From positions 1 to 64,000 of the forward strand of contig CAJQTY010000002.1 in NCBI GenBank assembly GCA_907163075.1: 64,000 nt of DNA. Reading direction: 5' to 3'. Below, one piece after another: positions 27,805 through 38,216 of the stretch; position 1 is the first letter of the stretch; the number at the start of each line of letters is the position of its first letter. This stretch comes from an uncultured Rhodocyclaceae bacterium. Its GTDB lineage: Bacteria > Pseudomonadota > Gammaproteobacteria > Burkholderiales > Rhodocyclaceae. The notes under the pieces are model-generated. The model did no database searches, had not been told where the DNA came from, and was given only the letters and a program-made list of their open reading frames with translations. The position numbers and the translations under genes were made by a program.

Positions 27805-28167
27805 ATGAAAACCGTCATTGCCACCGCCCTGATTGCCTTGGCTTCCACCCTGTCTGCACCAAGTATGGCCGCCGATGGGCACAACGGACACGGTGCCATG
27901 CCCGCCGATATGAAGATGCAGTCCCACGCGCCGGCCGAGGCCAAGATGGTCGACGGCACGGTCAAGAAGGTGGACAAGACGGCGGGCAAGGTCACGCTGG
28001 CACATGGTCCCCTGACAAATCTGGGAATGGATATGTCGATGACCATGGCCTTCCGGGTCAAAGACGCCGCTTGGCTCGATCAAATGAAGGACGGCGACAA
28101 GATTCGTTTCGTGGCCGAGGACATCAACGGGGTATTGACGGTCGTCAAGTTTGAGCCGGCCAAATAA
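27805..28167 (+). CDS. cusF: CusF-like periplasmic copper chaperone (second copy)
   Basis: A 120-residue secreted CusF-domain protein located right before cusCBA, so probably the chaperone of this pump. The signal peptide ends ..APSMAADG. The metal motif reads HGPLTNLGMDMSMTM: His and the final MTM are kept, the Trp of CusF is replaced by Met, and one extra residue lies in the loop. Compare the canonical Trp in the CusF domain fused to CusB just downstream. Confidence 0.87.
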   Translation: MKTVIATALIALASTLSAPSMAADGHNGHGAMPADMKMQSHAPAEAKMVDGTVKKVDKTAGKVTLAHGPLTNLGMDMSMTMAFRVKDAAWLDQMKDGDKIRFVAEDINGVLTVVKFEPAK

Positions 28168-28255
28168 CGGCCGCCCAAAGAAAATCAGTCCCTGGCCGCG
28201 AGGCAAGCGGTTCGGGGCAGCCTACATTGCTACTTGAACGATTCTGGGAGGTACC

Positions 28256-29521
28256 ATGAGAAGAACGATTCCAGCCTGGACGATGATCCTGGCGCTGGGC
28301 CTTGCTAACCCTGTGTTGTCGCAGGAACCCCCCATTGGGCGGACCGTCGACAGCCTGCTCGACTACGCCCGAAACAACAATCCGGAATATGCGTCGATGC
28401 GCTTCGAAGCCGACGCCGCCGGAGAGCGAGTTACCCCAGCCGGTGCGCTGCCCGATCCCAGGCTAAAGATCGAGCTGATGGATCTCACTAAGATGGGCGA
28501 GCAAAACGCCACCTTGAATCCCAGCCGGGTCGGCAGCACCCAATATACGCTGACGCAGGAACTGCCCTGGTACGGCAAGCGCGACCTGAAGCGCGATATC
28601 GCCGAACTGGAAGCCGAAGGGGCACAGGGGCGCGCACGGGGTTCCTGGGCCGAGATCGCCGCCCAACTGAAGACGGCACACGCCCAACTCTATCTCCTGA
28701 ATCACAACGAGCAACTGACGCGCGAGATCCTCGACCTCATGGTGCGGCTTGAGAAAATCGCCCAGGTCCGTTACGCGGGCGGACTGGCAATGCAGCAGGA
28801 CGTCATCCGCTCCCAAGTCGAACAAACCGGCATGCGCAACGACCTGATCATGCTCGAGAACGATAGCAACATGCTGCGGGCACGCATCAACATGTTGCTG
28901 GCGCGGCCGGCGAGTGCCGCAATCGTCAGCCCGGACGCCTTGCGCCCGATCCCGGCGCCCGCAAAACTCGATTACGCCACGCTGGAAGAGCGCGTGCGCG
29001 GACGCAATCCCCAACTCTTTGCCGACGAAGCCGGAATCAAGTCGGCCGAGAAACGCCGCGAACTGGCCTACAAGGAGCGCTATCCGGATTTCATGGTCGG
29101 CGTGACGCCGGTCCAGTTCGGGAGCTCGATCGAGGAATGGCAGCTGATGGTTGAATTCAATATTCCGCTGCAGCAATCTTCGCGCCGCTCCATGGAGCGT
29201 GAATCGGAGTCCATGCTGGCCGCCGCGCGGTCACGCAAGGAAGCGACCGCCAACCAGGTGCTTTCCGGCCTGGCCGAGAACCTCTCCGGCATTGAAGCGG
29301 CGCGGCGGACCGAAATGCTCGCAACCACCAGCCTGCTGCCGCAGGCCGAACTGACCTTCAATTCGGCGCTAGCGGCCTACGAGAACGGCAAGGTGGACTT
29401 CGCCACTCTGCTCGAAGCGCAACAGCAGATACGAAAAGCCAAGCTAAACAAGATCAAAGCACAGGCTGATGCGCAGATGCGCTTGGCCGAAATCGAAAAA
29501 CTCTTGGGAGAAGATCTATGA
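28256..29521 (+). CDS. cusC: outer membrane channel CusC/CzcC type
   Basis: A 421-residue outer membrane factor with a signal peptide (..LALGLANPVLSQEP) and two repeated long helical hairpins (EIAAQLKTAHAQLYLLNHNE; ENLSGIEAARRTEMLATTSL). The conserved TQELPWYGKRDLKRD is typical of heavy-metal RND outer membrane proteins. GGAGGTACC precedes ATG. Its stop overlaps the cusB start, and the three pump genes form one operon. Confidence 0.9.
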   Translation: MRRTIPAWTMILALGLANPVLSQEPPIGRTVDSLLDYARNNNPEYASMRFEADAAGERVTPAGALPDPRLKIELMDLTKMGEQNATLNPSRVGSTQYTLTQELPWYGKRDLKRDIAELEAEGAQGRARGSWAEIAAQLKTAHAQLYLLNHNEQLTREILDLMVRLEKIAQVRYAGGLAMQQDVIRSQVEQTGMRNDLIMLENDSNMLRARINMLLARPASAAIVSPDALRPIPAPAKLDYATLEERVRGRNPQLFADEAGIKSAEKRRELAYKERYPDFMVGVTPVQFGSSIEEWQLMVEFNIPLQQSSRRSMERESESMLAAARSRKEATANQVLSGLAENLSGIEAARRTEMLATTSLLPQAELTFNSALAAYENGKVDFATLLEAQQQIRKAKLNKIKAQADAQMRLAEIEKLLGEDL

Positions 29522-31173
29522 AACAGGGTGCAGGATTGACTGTCGGCATTGTCGTCGCACTGATCGCCGGCGGTGGCGGCTATTGGCTGGGTGGCAAAGG
29601 GAGTTCCATGCAGGGCGCCGGCGGTACGGCGGCAACGGCGGGTGCAGTTGTTCCCGCAGGCGATGCCGCCAAGAAAGAACGCAAGCTGCTCTACTACCGC
29701 AATCCGATGGGCTTGCCCGACACCTCGCCCACACCCAAGAAGGATCCGATGGGCATGGACTACATCGCCGTCTTTGAAGGTGAAGAGGATAGTGGCGATT
29801 CGAGTACACCTGCCAATCCCAACCAAGTCAAGATCAGCACGGAAAAAGTCCAGAAATTGGGCGTCAGAAGCGAAGCCGCACAGCTTCGCACGCTGGACAA
29901 AATCGTCCGCGCGGCGGGCCGGATCGAGCCCGACGAAGGACGCGTTTACGCTATCTCACCGAAGTTCGAAGGCTACGTCGAACGGTTGCACGTGAATGTC
30001 ACCGGCCAACCGGTCGCCAAGGGGCAAGCGCTTTTCGAAGTCTATAGTCCGGAACTTGTCTCGGCACAGCGCGAATACGCGATTGCTGCGCAGGGGGTCG
30101 ACTCGCTCAAGGATGCCGGTGATATCGCGCAGTCCGGCATGAAGCAGCTGGCCGAATCGAGCCTGCTGCGCCTGAAGAATTGGGACATCCCGGAATCGCA
30201 GATCAAGGCCTTGGCCAAGTCTGGCCAGACGAAACGTACCTTGACCTTTCTTTCGCCTGTATCCGGTGTGATCACCGAGAAAAAGGCGCTGCAAGGCATG
30301 CGTTTCATGCCCGGCGAGGAGTTGTACCAGGTGGCGGATCTCTCGTCGGTCTGGGTCGTTGCCGACGTGTTCGAACAGGATATCGGTCAGGTCCAATTGG
30401 GGGCCGTGGCGAAGGTCCGCATCAATGCCTATCCGGACAAACTGTTCGAGGGCAAGGTCAGTTACGTTTATCCGACGCTGAACGAGATGACACGCACGGT
30501 GCCGGTCCGCGTCGAGCTTCCCAACCCGGGTCTGCTTCTAAAACCCGCGATGTACGCCCAAATGGAGCTGCCGGTCGCGGCCAAGGGCGCCGTGGTTACC
30601 GTTCCGGTGTCGGCGGTCATTGACAGCGGAACCCGTCAGATTGTCCTGCTGCAAAAAGGTGAAGGCCGTTTCGAGCCACGCGAAGTCAAGGTGGGCGCGC
30701 GAAGCGATGCCAATATTGAGATCATCGACGGCGTGAAGGAAGGCGAACAGGTCGTCGTGGCAGCCAACTTCCTGATCGATGCCGAAAGCAATCTCAAGGC
30801 AGCAATCGGTGGTTTTGGTCATTCAGCGCACGGCGCGACGCCCAAGGAGGGTGCAGAAGCGGAAAGAGTGGTGCCAGCCGCGACGGGCGTCAGCCACCGC
30901 GCCAGCGGACGAATCGACGACTATGACCCCAAGAACGGTACGGCCAGTATTGAACATGGTCCGATTGAAAGCCTGAAATGGCCGGGGATGACGATGGAGT
31001 TCAAGATCGCCAACGAAGCCTTGGTGAAAGGGCTGAAACCCGGCGCACGCATCGATTTCGAGTTCGTCGAACGCGGCCCGGGAGAGTGGGTCATCACCAG
31101 CGTCAAACCGATTGTCATGGGGCAGGAGGCCGGTACGCCAGCGTCCGCAACCAACGCGCACACCGGTCACTAA
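29518..31173 (+). CDS. cusB: membrane fusion protein CusB with C-terminal CusF domain
   Basis: A 551-residue adaptor linking CusA to CusC. After an N-terminal anchor helix there is a heavy-metal-binding segment (YYRNPMGLPD...KKDPMGMDY, ~residues 60-82). The lipoyl, hairpin and barrel domains follow. Residues ~465-545 form a complete CusF domain (HGPIESLKWPGMTMEF) with the canonical His, Trp and two Met. The fusion supplies a tethered chaperone in addition to the free CusF encoded two genes upstream. Confidence 0.92.
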   Translation: MKQGAGLTVGIVVALIAGGGGYWLGGKGSSMQGAGGTAATAGAVVPAGDAAKKERKLLYYRNPMGLPDTSPTPKKDPMGMDYIAVFEGEEDSGDSSTPANPNQVKISTEKVQKLGVRSEAAQLRTLDKIVRAAGRIEPDEGRVYAISPKFEGYVERLHVNVTGQPVAKGQALFEVYSPELVSAQREYAIAAQGVDSLKDAGDIAQSGMKQLAESSLLRLKNWDIPESQIKALAKSGQTKRTLTFLSPVSGVITEKKALQGMRFMPGEELYQVADLSSVWVVADVFEQDIGQVQLGAVAKVRINAYPDKLFEGKVSYVYPTLNEMTRTVPVRVELPNPGLLLKPAMYAQMELPVAAKGAVVTVPVSAVIDSGTRQIVLLQKGEGRFEPREVKVGARSDANIEIIDGVKEGEQVVVAANFLIDAESNLKAAIGGFGHSAHGATPKEGAEAERVVPAATGVSHRASGRIDDYDPKNGTASIEHGPIESLKWPGMTMEFKIANEALVKGLKPGARIDFEFVERGPGEWVITSVKPIVMGQEAGTPASATNAHTGH

Positions 31174-31197
31174 CGAATACCGAGGGAGATTCGTACC

Positions 31198-34100
31198 ATG
31201 CTGGCCAAAATCATTGACTGGTCGGGCAGGAACCGTTTTTTTGTTCTGCTCGGTACCTTGTTCATCATTATTGCCGGGGTCTTCGCTGTTCTAAGAACAC
31301 CGATTGACGCCCTTCCTGACTTATCCGACGTGCAGGTGATCGTCTACACCGAGTACCCCGGCCAGGCGCCGCAGGTGGTCGAAGATCAGGTGACCTACCC
31401 GCTGACGACTTCCATGCTTTCGGTGCCGAAATCGAAGGTCGTGCGCGGCTTCTCGTTCTTCGGCGCCTCGTTCGTCTACATCATCTTCGAGGACGGGACG
31501 GACATCTACTGGGCGCGTTCCCGTGTGCTGGAGTACCTCAATTTCGCCTCGAGCCGCATGCCGAAAGGTGTGACGCCACAGATCGGACCCGATGCCACCG
31601 GCGTCGGCTGGGTCTATCAGTACGCGCTGCTGGCCAAGGACAAGACGCTGGCCGAACTGCGCTCGATCCAGGACTGGTTTGTCCGTTACCAATTGACCAA
31701 GGCGCGCGGCGTCGCCGAAGTCGCGTCGGTCGGCGGCTTCGTGCAAACCTACCAGGTCACCGTCGATCCCGTGAAGCTGCGTTCCTACGGCATTCCATTG
31801 ATGAAGGTGGCGCAGGTCGTCCGCGACTCGAACCGCGATGTTGGCGGTCGTGCGGTGGAAATGGGCGAGACCGAGTACATGGTGCGCGGCAAGGGCTATC
31901 TGCGCGGCAAGAGCGACATCGAGATGCTAGTAGTGAAGAGCGAGAAAGGCACGCCGGTGCTGATCCGCGACATCGCCCGCGTCGAACTGATCCCCGATGA
32001 GCGGCGCGGCGTCACGGAGCTGAACGGCGAAGGCGAAGTCGTATCCGGTATCGCCATGTCGCGCTATGGTGAGAACGCGCTGGAAGTCATCCACAACCTG
32101 AAGGAGAAGATCGCTGAAATCGGCCCGGGCTTGCCGGAAGGCGTCACCATCGAGGCAGTTTATGACCGGTCCGAACTGATTCATCGCGCCATCGAAACGC
32201 TCAGAAACACCTTGATCGAGGAATCGATCATTGTCGCCGTGGTCTGCATCGTCTTCCTGCTGCACGTGCGCTCGGCACTGGTCGCCATCCTGATGCTGCC
32301 GGTCGGCATCCTGATGTCCTTCATCGCCATGCGCCTGCTCGGCATGAACTCCAACCTGATGAGTCTGGGTGGCATCGCCATCGCCATCGGCGCGATGATC
32401 GACGCGGCTATTGTCATGATCGAGAACGCGCACAAGCATCTGGAGCGGCTACCGGAGAACCACTCCGCGCGTGATCGCGGGCGAGCCATGATCGAGGCCT
32501 GCCAGGAGGTCGGCCCGGCGCTCTTCTTCTCGCTGCTGATCATCACCGTGTCGTTCCTGCCGGTCTTCAGCCTGGAAGGACAGGAAGGCCGGCTCTTCTC
32601 GCCGCTGGCCTATACCAAGACGTTCGCCATGGCGAGTGCCGCGTTCCTATCGGTCACACTGGTGCCGGTACTGATGATGCTGTTCATCCGCGGCAAGATC
32701 ATGCCCGAGGCCAAGAACCCGGTGAATCGCTTCCTGATCTGGGCTTATCGACCGATTATCACCGGCGTCATGCGCTGGAAGAAATTGACGATCCTGATCG
32801 CCCTGATCGCCCTTGGCGCCTCGTATTACCCAGCCTCCAAACTCGGTTCCGAGTTCATGCCAACACTCAACGAGGGCTCACTGCTCTACATGCCAGCTTC
32901 GTTGCCGGGGATGTCGATCACAAAGGCCGCCGAGCTGATGCAGACGCAGAACAAGATCATCAAGAGCTTCCCCGAAGTCGCTTCGGTCTACGGTAAGGCC
33001 GGTCGTGCTAATACCGCAACCGATCCGGCGCCGACCGAGATGTTCGAGACGGTGATCAACCTCAAACCACAGTCCGAATGGCGAGCAGGCTTGACCACCG
33101 ACAAGCTGATTGCCGAGCTCGACAAGGCGTTGCAATTCCCGGGCGTCGCCAACTCCTGGACGATGCCGATCAAGGCGCGTATCGACATGCTGTCCACCGG
33201 CATCCGCACGCCGATCGGGATCAAGGTCTTCGGCAAGAACCTCGAAGAAATGGAGAAGCTGGCGAAGGAAATCGAGGGTGTAGTGAAGAACGTTCGCGGC
33301 ACCAGCAGTGCCTTTGCCGAACGCATTACCGGCGGCTTCTACCTCAACATCGAACCAGATCGCGAACAGCTGGCGCGTTATGGCTTGTCCGTGGGCGAAC
33401 TGCAGGACGTGATCGGTTCGGCGCTCGGCGGTGAGATGGTGACCACTACGGTCGAAGGCCGCGAGCGCTACGGCGTCACCGTGCGCTATCCGCGCGAGAT
33501 GCGTTCCGATCCGCAACAGATCGCGCGCGAAGTGCTGATTCCCACGATGGATGGGGCCATGATTCCCTTGGGGCAAGTAGCCAAGGTGGTTGTCGCCAAG
33601 GGAACGCCGGGCATCCGCACCGAGAACGGCTTGCTTTCGGCCTATATCTATGTCGACATCCGTGATCGCGATATCGGCAGCTATGTCGCGGAAGCGAAGA
33701 AGGCGGTGGCCGACCAAGTGAAGTTCCCGGCCGGCTATTACGTGACCTGGAGTGGTCAGTTCGAGAACATGGAACATGCCATCGAGAAGATGAAGGTGGT
33801 CATCCCGGTCACGCTGCTTTCCATTTTCCTGCTGCTCTACCTCAACTTCCGGCGGATGACGGAAACCATCATTGTCATGCTCTCGGTGCCCTTCGCGCTG
33901 GTCGGTGGTGTCTGGTTGATGTGGTGGCTGGGCTACAACCTGTCGGTGGCGGTCGCCGTGGGTTTCATCGCGCTGGCGGGCGTTGCTGCCGAGACCGGCG
34001 TAATCATGCTGATCTATCTTGATCATGCTTGGGAAGAGGTCAAGGAAAGGTGTCAGGTATCTGGGCGAGAAGCGAATGTCACGGACCTTTACGGAGCGAT

Positions 34101-34332
34101 CATGGAAGGCGCCGTCGAGCGCGTTCGACCCAAGATGATGACCGTGGTCGCCATCATGGCCGGCCTGCTGCCGATCATGTGGGGCACCGGCACCGGTTCG
34201 GAAGTCATGAGCCGCATCGCCGCGCCGATGGTCGGCGGCATGGTATCCTCGACGATTCTGACGCTCGCCGTGATTCCCGCCATCTACGCGCTGGTCAAGC
34301 AATGGCGTATCAAGCGCGGCCTGGAGAAATAG
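31198..34332 (+). CDS. cusA: heavy-metal RND efflux pump CusA
   Basis: A 1,044-residue proton-driven inner membrane pump of the Cu(I)/Ag(I) (HME) type. Twelve membrane helices are arranged in two halves with large periplasmic loops. The TM4 motif GAMIDAAIVMIENAHKHLE contains the Asp and Glu of the proton relay. LNEGSLLYMPASLPGM is typical of CusA. The gene starts 24 bases after cusB with GAGGGAG upstream. Transcription may continue into the chemoreceptor 100 bases downstream. Confidence 0.93.
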   Translation: MLAKIIDWSGRNRFFVLLGTLFIIIAGVFAVLRTPIDALPDLSDVQVIVYTEYPGQAPQVVEDQVTYPLTTSMLSVPKSKVVRGFSFFGASFVYIIFEDGTDIYWARSRVLEYLNFASSRMPKGVTPQIGPDATGVGWVYQYALLAKDKTLAELRSIQDWFVRYQLTKARGVAEVASVGGFVQTYQVTVDPVKLRSYGIPLMKVAQVVRDSNRDVGGRAVEMGETEYMVRGKGYLRGKSDIEMLVVKSEKGTPVLIRDIARVELIPDERRGVTELNGEGEVVSGIAMSRYGENALEVIHNLKEKIAEIGPGLPEGVTIEAVYDRSELIHRAIETLRNTLIEESIIVAVVCIVFLLHVRSALVAILMLPVGILMSFIAMRLLGMNSNLMSLGGIAIAIGAMIDAAIVMIENAHKHLERLPENHSARDRGRAMIEACQEVGPALFFSLLIITVSFLPVFSLEGQEGRLFSPLAYTKTFAMASAAFLSVTLVPVLMMLFIRGKIMPEAKNPVNRFLIWAYRPIITGVMRWKKLTILIALIALGASYYPASKLGSEFMPTLNEGSLLYMPASLPGMSITKAAELMQTQNKIIKSFPEVASVYGKAGRANTATDPAPTEMFETVINLKPQSEWRAGLTTDKLIAELDKALQFPGVANSWTMPIKARIDMLSTGIRTPIGIKVFGKNLEEMEKLAKEIEGVVKNVRGTSSAFAERITGGFYLNIEPDREQLARYGLSVGELQDVIGSALGGEMVTTTVEGRERYGVTVRYPREMRSDPQQIAREVLIPTMDGAMIPLGQVAKVVVAKGTPGIRTENGLLSAYIYVDIRDRDIGSYVAEAKKAVADQVKFPAGYYVTWSGQFENMEHAIEKMKVVIPVTLLSIFLLLYLNFRRMTETIIVMLSVPFALVGGVWLMWWLGYNLSVAVAVGFIALAGVAAETGVIMLIYLDHAWEEVKERCQVSGREANVTDLYGAIMEGAVERVRPKMMTVVAIMAGLLPIMWGTGTGSEVMSRIAAPMVGGMVSSTILTLAVIPAIYALVKQWRIKRGLEK

Positions 34333-34432
34333 CGCGCGCAACGAAGGTGGTCCGGTCGGTAAGACGGGTGTCCGTTGGCAAAGCCGGCGGGCACCCGGAA
34401 AATAACTCAAAAGAACCTTGGGAGAACCCTCC

Positions 34433-36085
34433 ATGTTTGAAAAGGCAAGTGTGCGGCTATGGCTGCTGGCTGCGTTGAGCTTCGGCACCATGCTGGCCTT
34501 GGGCGGTGCCGGCTTCTATGGGCTGAGCTATCTGAACGGGGGCATGGGCACCGCATTGAAATCCACTGGGCGTCAAACGGAAGTCCTGGTGGACTTTCAG
34601 CACGCCCAAGCCCACCTGAACGCCCAGGTGGTTGCCTGGAAAAATATCCTCCTGCGGGGTCATGATGCGGAGAATCTGAATCGCTACACCTCGGAATTCA
34701 ACAAGGAAGAAGCCGAAGTCGCCCGTTACCTGAAGCTGGGCACCGAACAACTGAAGGCCAACGGAATGGCGACGGAGGCGGCAGAGGCTCTGCACGCCGT
34801 GCATCTGGATATGGGCACGCGCTATCGCGAAGCACTCAAGCAGTTTGATCCCGCCAACAACCACAATGCCGGCCATGAAGTCGATGACCTCGTGATGGGC
34901 ATCGAGACCAAGCCGCTGGCCCAAGCGGACACGCTGCTGCAACAGGTCGAAGAGCATGCGCGCCGTCTGGCCAGCGACGCTGTACAGCAAGGCGATACCA
35001 TCTATGAGCGAACGATCGGGATTTTTGGAGCGCTGATTCTGGTGGGCGGCGGCTTGTCGCTGCTGGTCTCGTTTCTGATCATCCGCGGGCTGTTGCGGCA
35101 ATTGGGCGGCGAACCTTCATATGCGGCAGCGATCGCCCAGCGTATCGCCTCAGGCGAGTTGAATTTCGACGTCGCTGCGGCGCACGGAAACGAGGCCAGC
35201 CTGATGGCGTCCATGAAGCGCATGCAACAGAGTATTCGCGATGCGGTCGCCGAGGTCCGTACCGGTTCGAACGAGCTTCTTGAGTCGGCACGGGCATTGA
35301 CGGTCACCAGCCACCAATTGGCGACAGCCTCCGACGAGCAGAATCTGGCTGCGCAAGAGACCGGTGAAGCCGTCAGCCGCATCACGGCCCGTATCGGCCG
35401 GATCGCCGAGAGTGCGAAAGATGCCGAGTCCACGGCGAAGGAATCCGGGACGCTTTCGCTCGTCGGAGAGCAGACCGTTTCAAACGCCAGCAGTGAAATG
35501 GAACGTATCGCGACGACCGTGACCTCGACCGCCTCCCATGTCGAACATCTGGGGGCCGCCTCGCGCCAAATCTTTGAGATTGTTAGCACGATTCGCGAGA
35601 TCGCCGACCAAACGAATCTGCTCGCCCTCAACGCTGCCATTGAGGCCGCCCGCGCCGGCGAGCAAGGCCGGGGCTTTGCCGTGGTGGCCGATGAAGTGCG
35701 AAAACTCGCCGAACGAACGACGAAGGCGACCCAAGAGATCAGCACCATGATCAGCGAGATCGAGAACACCACCAGCCAGGCCGTCAGCAGCATGGACGAA
35801 GGCACCCAACGGGTCAGCCAAGGGGTCGAAAAGGCGGCGGAGGCCGCACGCTCGATGGCGGCCATTCGTGCGGGTTCGGCCAATGTCGTGGCGTCGGTCA
35901 GCGAAATTTCCTCAGCGCTGGAGGAACAGCGACGGGCCACGGATGACGTGGCACGTAATGTCGAAACGGTTACAGAGCGAGCCCAACAAAACAGTCAGGC
36001 CGTCAACAGTGTGGCCGATTCCGCCTCCAGGCTGGAATCGGTCGCCGAGTCGCTACAGAAGGCCACCTCCCGATTTATCGTTTAG
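34433..36085 (+). CDS. methyl-accepting chemotaxis protein
   Basis: A 550-residue chemoreceptor. The first membrane helix (~residues 8-30) and the second ([21 protein letters not shown], ~190-212) enclose a helical periplasmic sensor of ~155 residues. A HAMP-like region and a long coiled coil follow, with the invariant hairpin tip [27 protein letters not shown] precedes ATG 34433. The gene follows cusA in the same direction, with no box or clear terminator between them. Copper taxis is a plausible but unproven role. Confidence 0.9.
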   Translation: MFEKASVRLWLLAALSFGTMLALGGAGFYGLSYLNGGMGTALKSTGRQTEVLVDFQHAQAHLNAQVVAWKNILLRGHDAENLNRYTSEFNKEEAEVARYLKLGTEQLKANGMATEAAEALHAVHLDMGTRYREALKQFDPANNHNAGHEVDDLVMGIETKPLAQADTLLQQVEEHARRLASDAVQQGDTIYERTIGIFGALILVGGGLSLLVSFLIIRGLLRQLGGEPSYAAAIAQRIASGELNFDVAAAHGNEASLMASMKRMQQSIRDAVAEVRTGSNELLESARALTVTSHQLATASDEQNLAAQETGEAVSRITARIGRIAESAKDAESTAKESGTLSLVGEQTVSNASSEMERIATTVTSTASHVEHLGAASRQIFEIVSTIREIADQTNLLALNAAIEAARAGEQGRGFAVVADEVRKLAERTTKATQEISTMISEIENTTSQAVSSMDEGTQRVSQGVEKAAEAARSMAAIRAGSANVVASVSEISSALEEQRRATDDVARNVETVTERAQQNSQAVNSVADSASRLESVAESLQKATSRFIV

Positions 36086-36225
36086 GCCCTCGGGGATGGA
36101 ATAGCCACCTGGTCGCGGCAAACGGTGTCGGCAATACAAGCCGCCGCGTAAAATTCAAAGAACTGGGCATTCTCACGTATCCTTTCCGGGTTCGCGCAGA
36201 ACACAACAAAACGCCGGAGATGCCA

Positions 36226-37833
36226 ATGGTTCTTTCAGAACGCAGCAATACGCAGCGAGCCCCGCAGCGCCTGATCCATATACTGCGCATACTTGCCAAA
36301 CACGGACTCTTGAGGACCTTGCTCGGCAAGCAACATATGCCGCCGCCGAAATCGGTGCGTGAGGCCATTGAAGAGTTGGGCCTGACCTTCATCAAATTCG
36401 GGCAGGTGCTCGCAATGCGGCGCGACCTCCTCTCCGACGCCTACATTGACGAGCTGGAGTTGCTGCATGATCAGGTGCCGGCCATGAGTGTCGAATCGGT
36501 GCGGGCAACGATTGAGGCCAACCTCGGTGCACCGTTGTCGATGCTCTTCTCGTCCTTCGAAGAAACACCTCTTGGGGCCGCCAGCATCGCCCAAGTCCAT
36601 AAAGCAAAGCTACCCGATGGGCGGCTAGTGGCGGTGAAGGTGCGACGACCGGGCCTCAACGAGAAAATTGCCGGGGATATTTCCGCTTTGACCTACCTCG
36701 TTTTGGCAGGTGAAAAGCTCTTTCCTCGTTTGCGCGCCTTCGATCTTCATTCTGTATTGCGCGAGTTTTCAGCGAGCCTGAACCGGGAAACCGATTTTGG
36801 CCATGAAGCCCGGACCATCACGATCTTTCGCGGAACAATGGCCGAATTTTCCGACCTTTGGATTCCTGGGGTGGTGGCCGACTATTCACGAGGCTCGGTG
36901 CTGACGCTGGAGTTCTCTGCGGGCGAGCGAATTGATTTCTACGCCAGACGTCACCCGGAATTGATGCCGGAAGCAATGAATACGCTTGTTCGGTTGATGA
37001 TGCAAACCATCTTCGAGGAGGGTTTGTTCCATGCCGATCCGCATCCCGGCAACGTTTTTGTCTTGCCGGATGGCCGGCTTTCGCTTCTCGATTTTGGCAG
37101 CGCCGGCGAACTCGACGAGCGGATGCGCGAATCGCTGTCCTTGTTGCTCGAAGCCGTCATCAATGGCGATGCGCGGGCAGCTACCGAGGCCTACCTCGAA
37201 ATGGCGCCCGAAAGCGAAAACGTCAATCGAGTCGCACTGCAGGGAGACATCAAGGCAGCACTCTACGAGATTCGCGGGGTCAATCTATCTGACGTTTCGA
37301 TTGGCAATGTATTCGAGGCACTGGTGCGCGCCGGAACGCGGAACGGTGTCCGCAACCCGAGCGAATTCGTCCTGCTGACGCGAGCGGTGGTCATTCTTGA
37401 GTCCATGATTCGGCAGCTCGCCCCGAATCACAACTATATGGAGTCGTTCCGCGAACAGCTCTCGCGCTTGACGGTGAAGCATTTTTCACAGACGCGAATC
37501 ACGGAAAAATCAACGCGGCTCGCGCGTGATTTTGAGCGGCTGGTCCTCGATGCGCCTGCGGATACACGACGTATTCTGCGACGAATTGCCGAGGGAAATC
37601 TCGGGCGCCTTCCCCGATTGGAGTCGATGGGAGATCGTCTCGGCCGCAACCTTGAACGGCTTGCCGGCGCCATCGCCTATGCTGCGCTGGTCATTAGTGG
37701 ATCAATGCTGTTGCTTACCACGTCGGGCGATTGGCATCATTCGCTGGGCGAAATAATGATCGGCGTCGGCGTTGTCGGGATGCTCATCACCGGCTTCGGT
37801 GCGTTGCGCCGGGGCCATGACCAGCGTCACTGA
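36226..37833 (+). CDS. UbiB/ABC1-family atypical kinase
   Basis: A ~535-residue protein of the UbiB/ABC1 (ADCK) family, whose members assist ubiquinone synthesis through an atypical ATPase fold. The family marks are visible: KFGQVLAMR (KxGQ), an Ala-rich loop ASIAQVH, VAVKVRRPG, HADPHPGNVF (catalytic) and LLDFGS (metal). Two C-terminal membrane helices follow (AALVISGSMLLLTT; IGVGVVGMLITGFGALR). CCGGAG precedes ATG 36226; ATG 36220 is also possible. A quinone-linked role for copper oxidation is speculative. Confidence 0.88.
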   Translation: MVLSERSNTQRAPQRLIHILRILAKHGLLRTLLGKQHMPPPKSVREAIEELGLTFIKFGQVLAMRRDLLSDAYIDELELLHDQVPAMSVESVRATIEANLGAPLSMLFSSFEETPLGAASIAQVHKAKLPDGRLVAVKVRRPGLNEKIAGDISALTYLVLAGEKLFPRLRAFDLHSVLREFSASLNRETDFGHEARTITIFRGTMAEFSDLWIPGVVADYSRGSVLTLEFSAGERIDFYARRHPELMPEAMNTLVRLMMQTIFEEGLFHADPHPGNVFVLPDGRLSLLDFGSAGELDERMRESLSLLLEAVINGDARAATEAYLEMAPESENVNRVALQGDIKAALYEIRGVNLSDVSIGNVFEALVRAGTRNGVRNPSEFVLLTRAVVILESMIRQLAPNHNYMESFREQLSRLTVKHFSQTRITEKSTRLARDFERLVLDAPADTRRILRRIAEGNLGRLPRLESMGDRLGRNLERLAGAIAYAALVISGSMLLLTTSGDWHHSLGEIMIGVGVVGMLITGFGALRRGHDQRH

Positions 37834-37978
37834 AGTGCAGACCGGCCCCGAGCAAACCGGCTCGGAGGCATCCAAGGAAAACGGTCGTTGGCTTGTCCTC
37901 CGATACGGCCTGCATATCGGAGCACGGAGCACGGAGCACCTTAGGCGATCGTCGTGAGAGTCCGCCATCGCCAGATGG

Positions 37979-38173
37979 TCAGGGTCCGGATCTCGCTTCT
38001 GGCGGCTTGTCGCGTGCTTGGGGGCTACTCGTCTTCACAGAGGCGTCACTCTCGCCGGCTGCGTCCTGATGATGTGACTGGCGATGACTGCAGCACACTC
38101 CGCCTCGTCTCATGAGAATCAGGAAGGTGATTCCGACGGCAAGCGGGATCCAGTTCTGAATAAGCCATTGCAT
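37979..38173 (-). CDS. short membrane protein with Cys/His cluster
   Basis: A 64-residue protein with one N-terminal membrane helix (WIPLAVGITFLILM) followed by a putative metal cluster (GGVCCSHRQSHHQD). It is the last gene of the leftward copA operon and lies 43 bases after copA. The CCxH..HH arrangement suggests metal binding. Short proteins of this form are often found beside copper ATPases, but I cannot name the family with confidence. Confidence 0.65.
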   Translation of the reverse strand: MQWLIQNWIPLAVGITFLILMRRGGVCCSHRQSHHQDAAGESDASVKTSSPQARDKPPEARSGP

Positions 38174-38216
38174 GATGTTCTCCTGTTGCCACTTCGATTG
38201 TTTGCGACCGCTGGGC

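Noticed and set aside
32878-34491. 537-codon open frame on the minus strand
   Set aside because: It is antisense to cusA and has the His/Asp/Arg-heavy composition typical of G+C-rich shadow frames.
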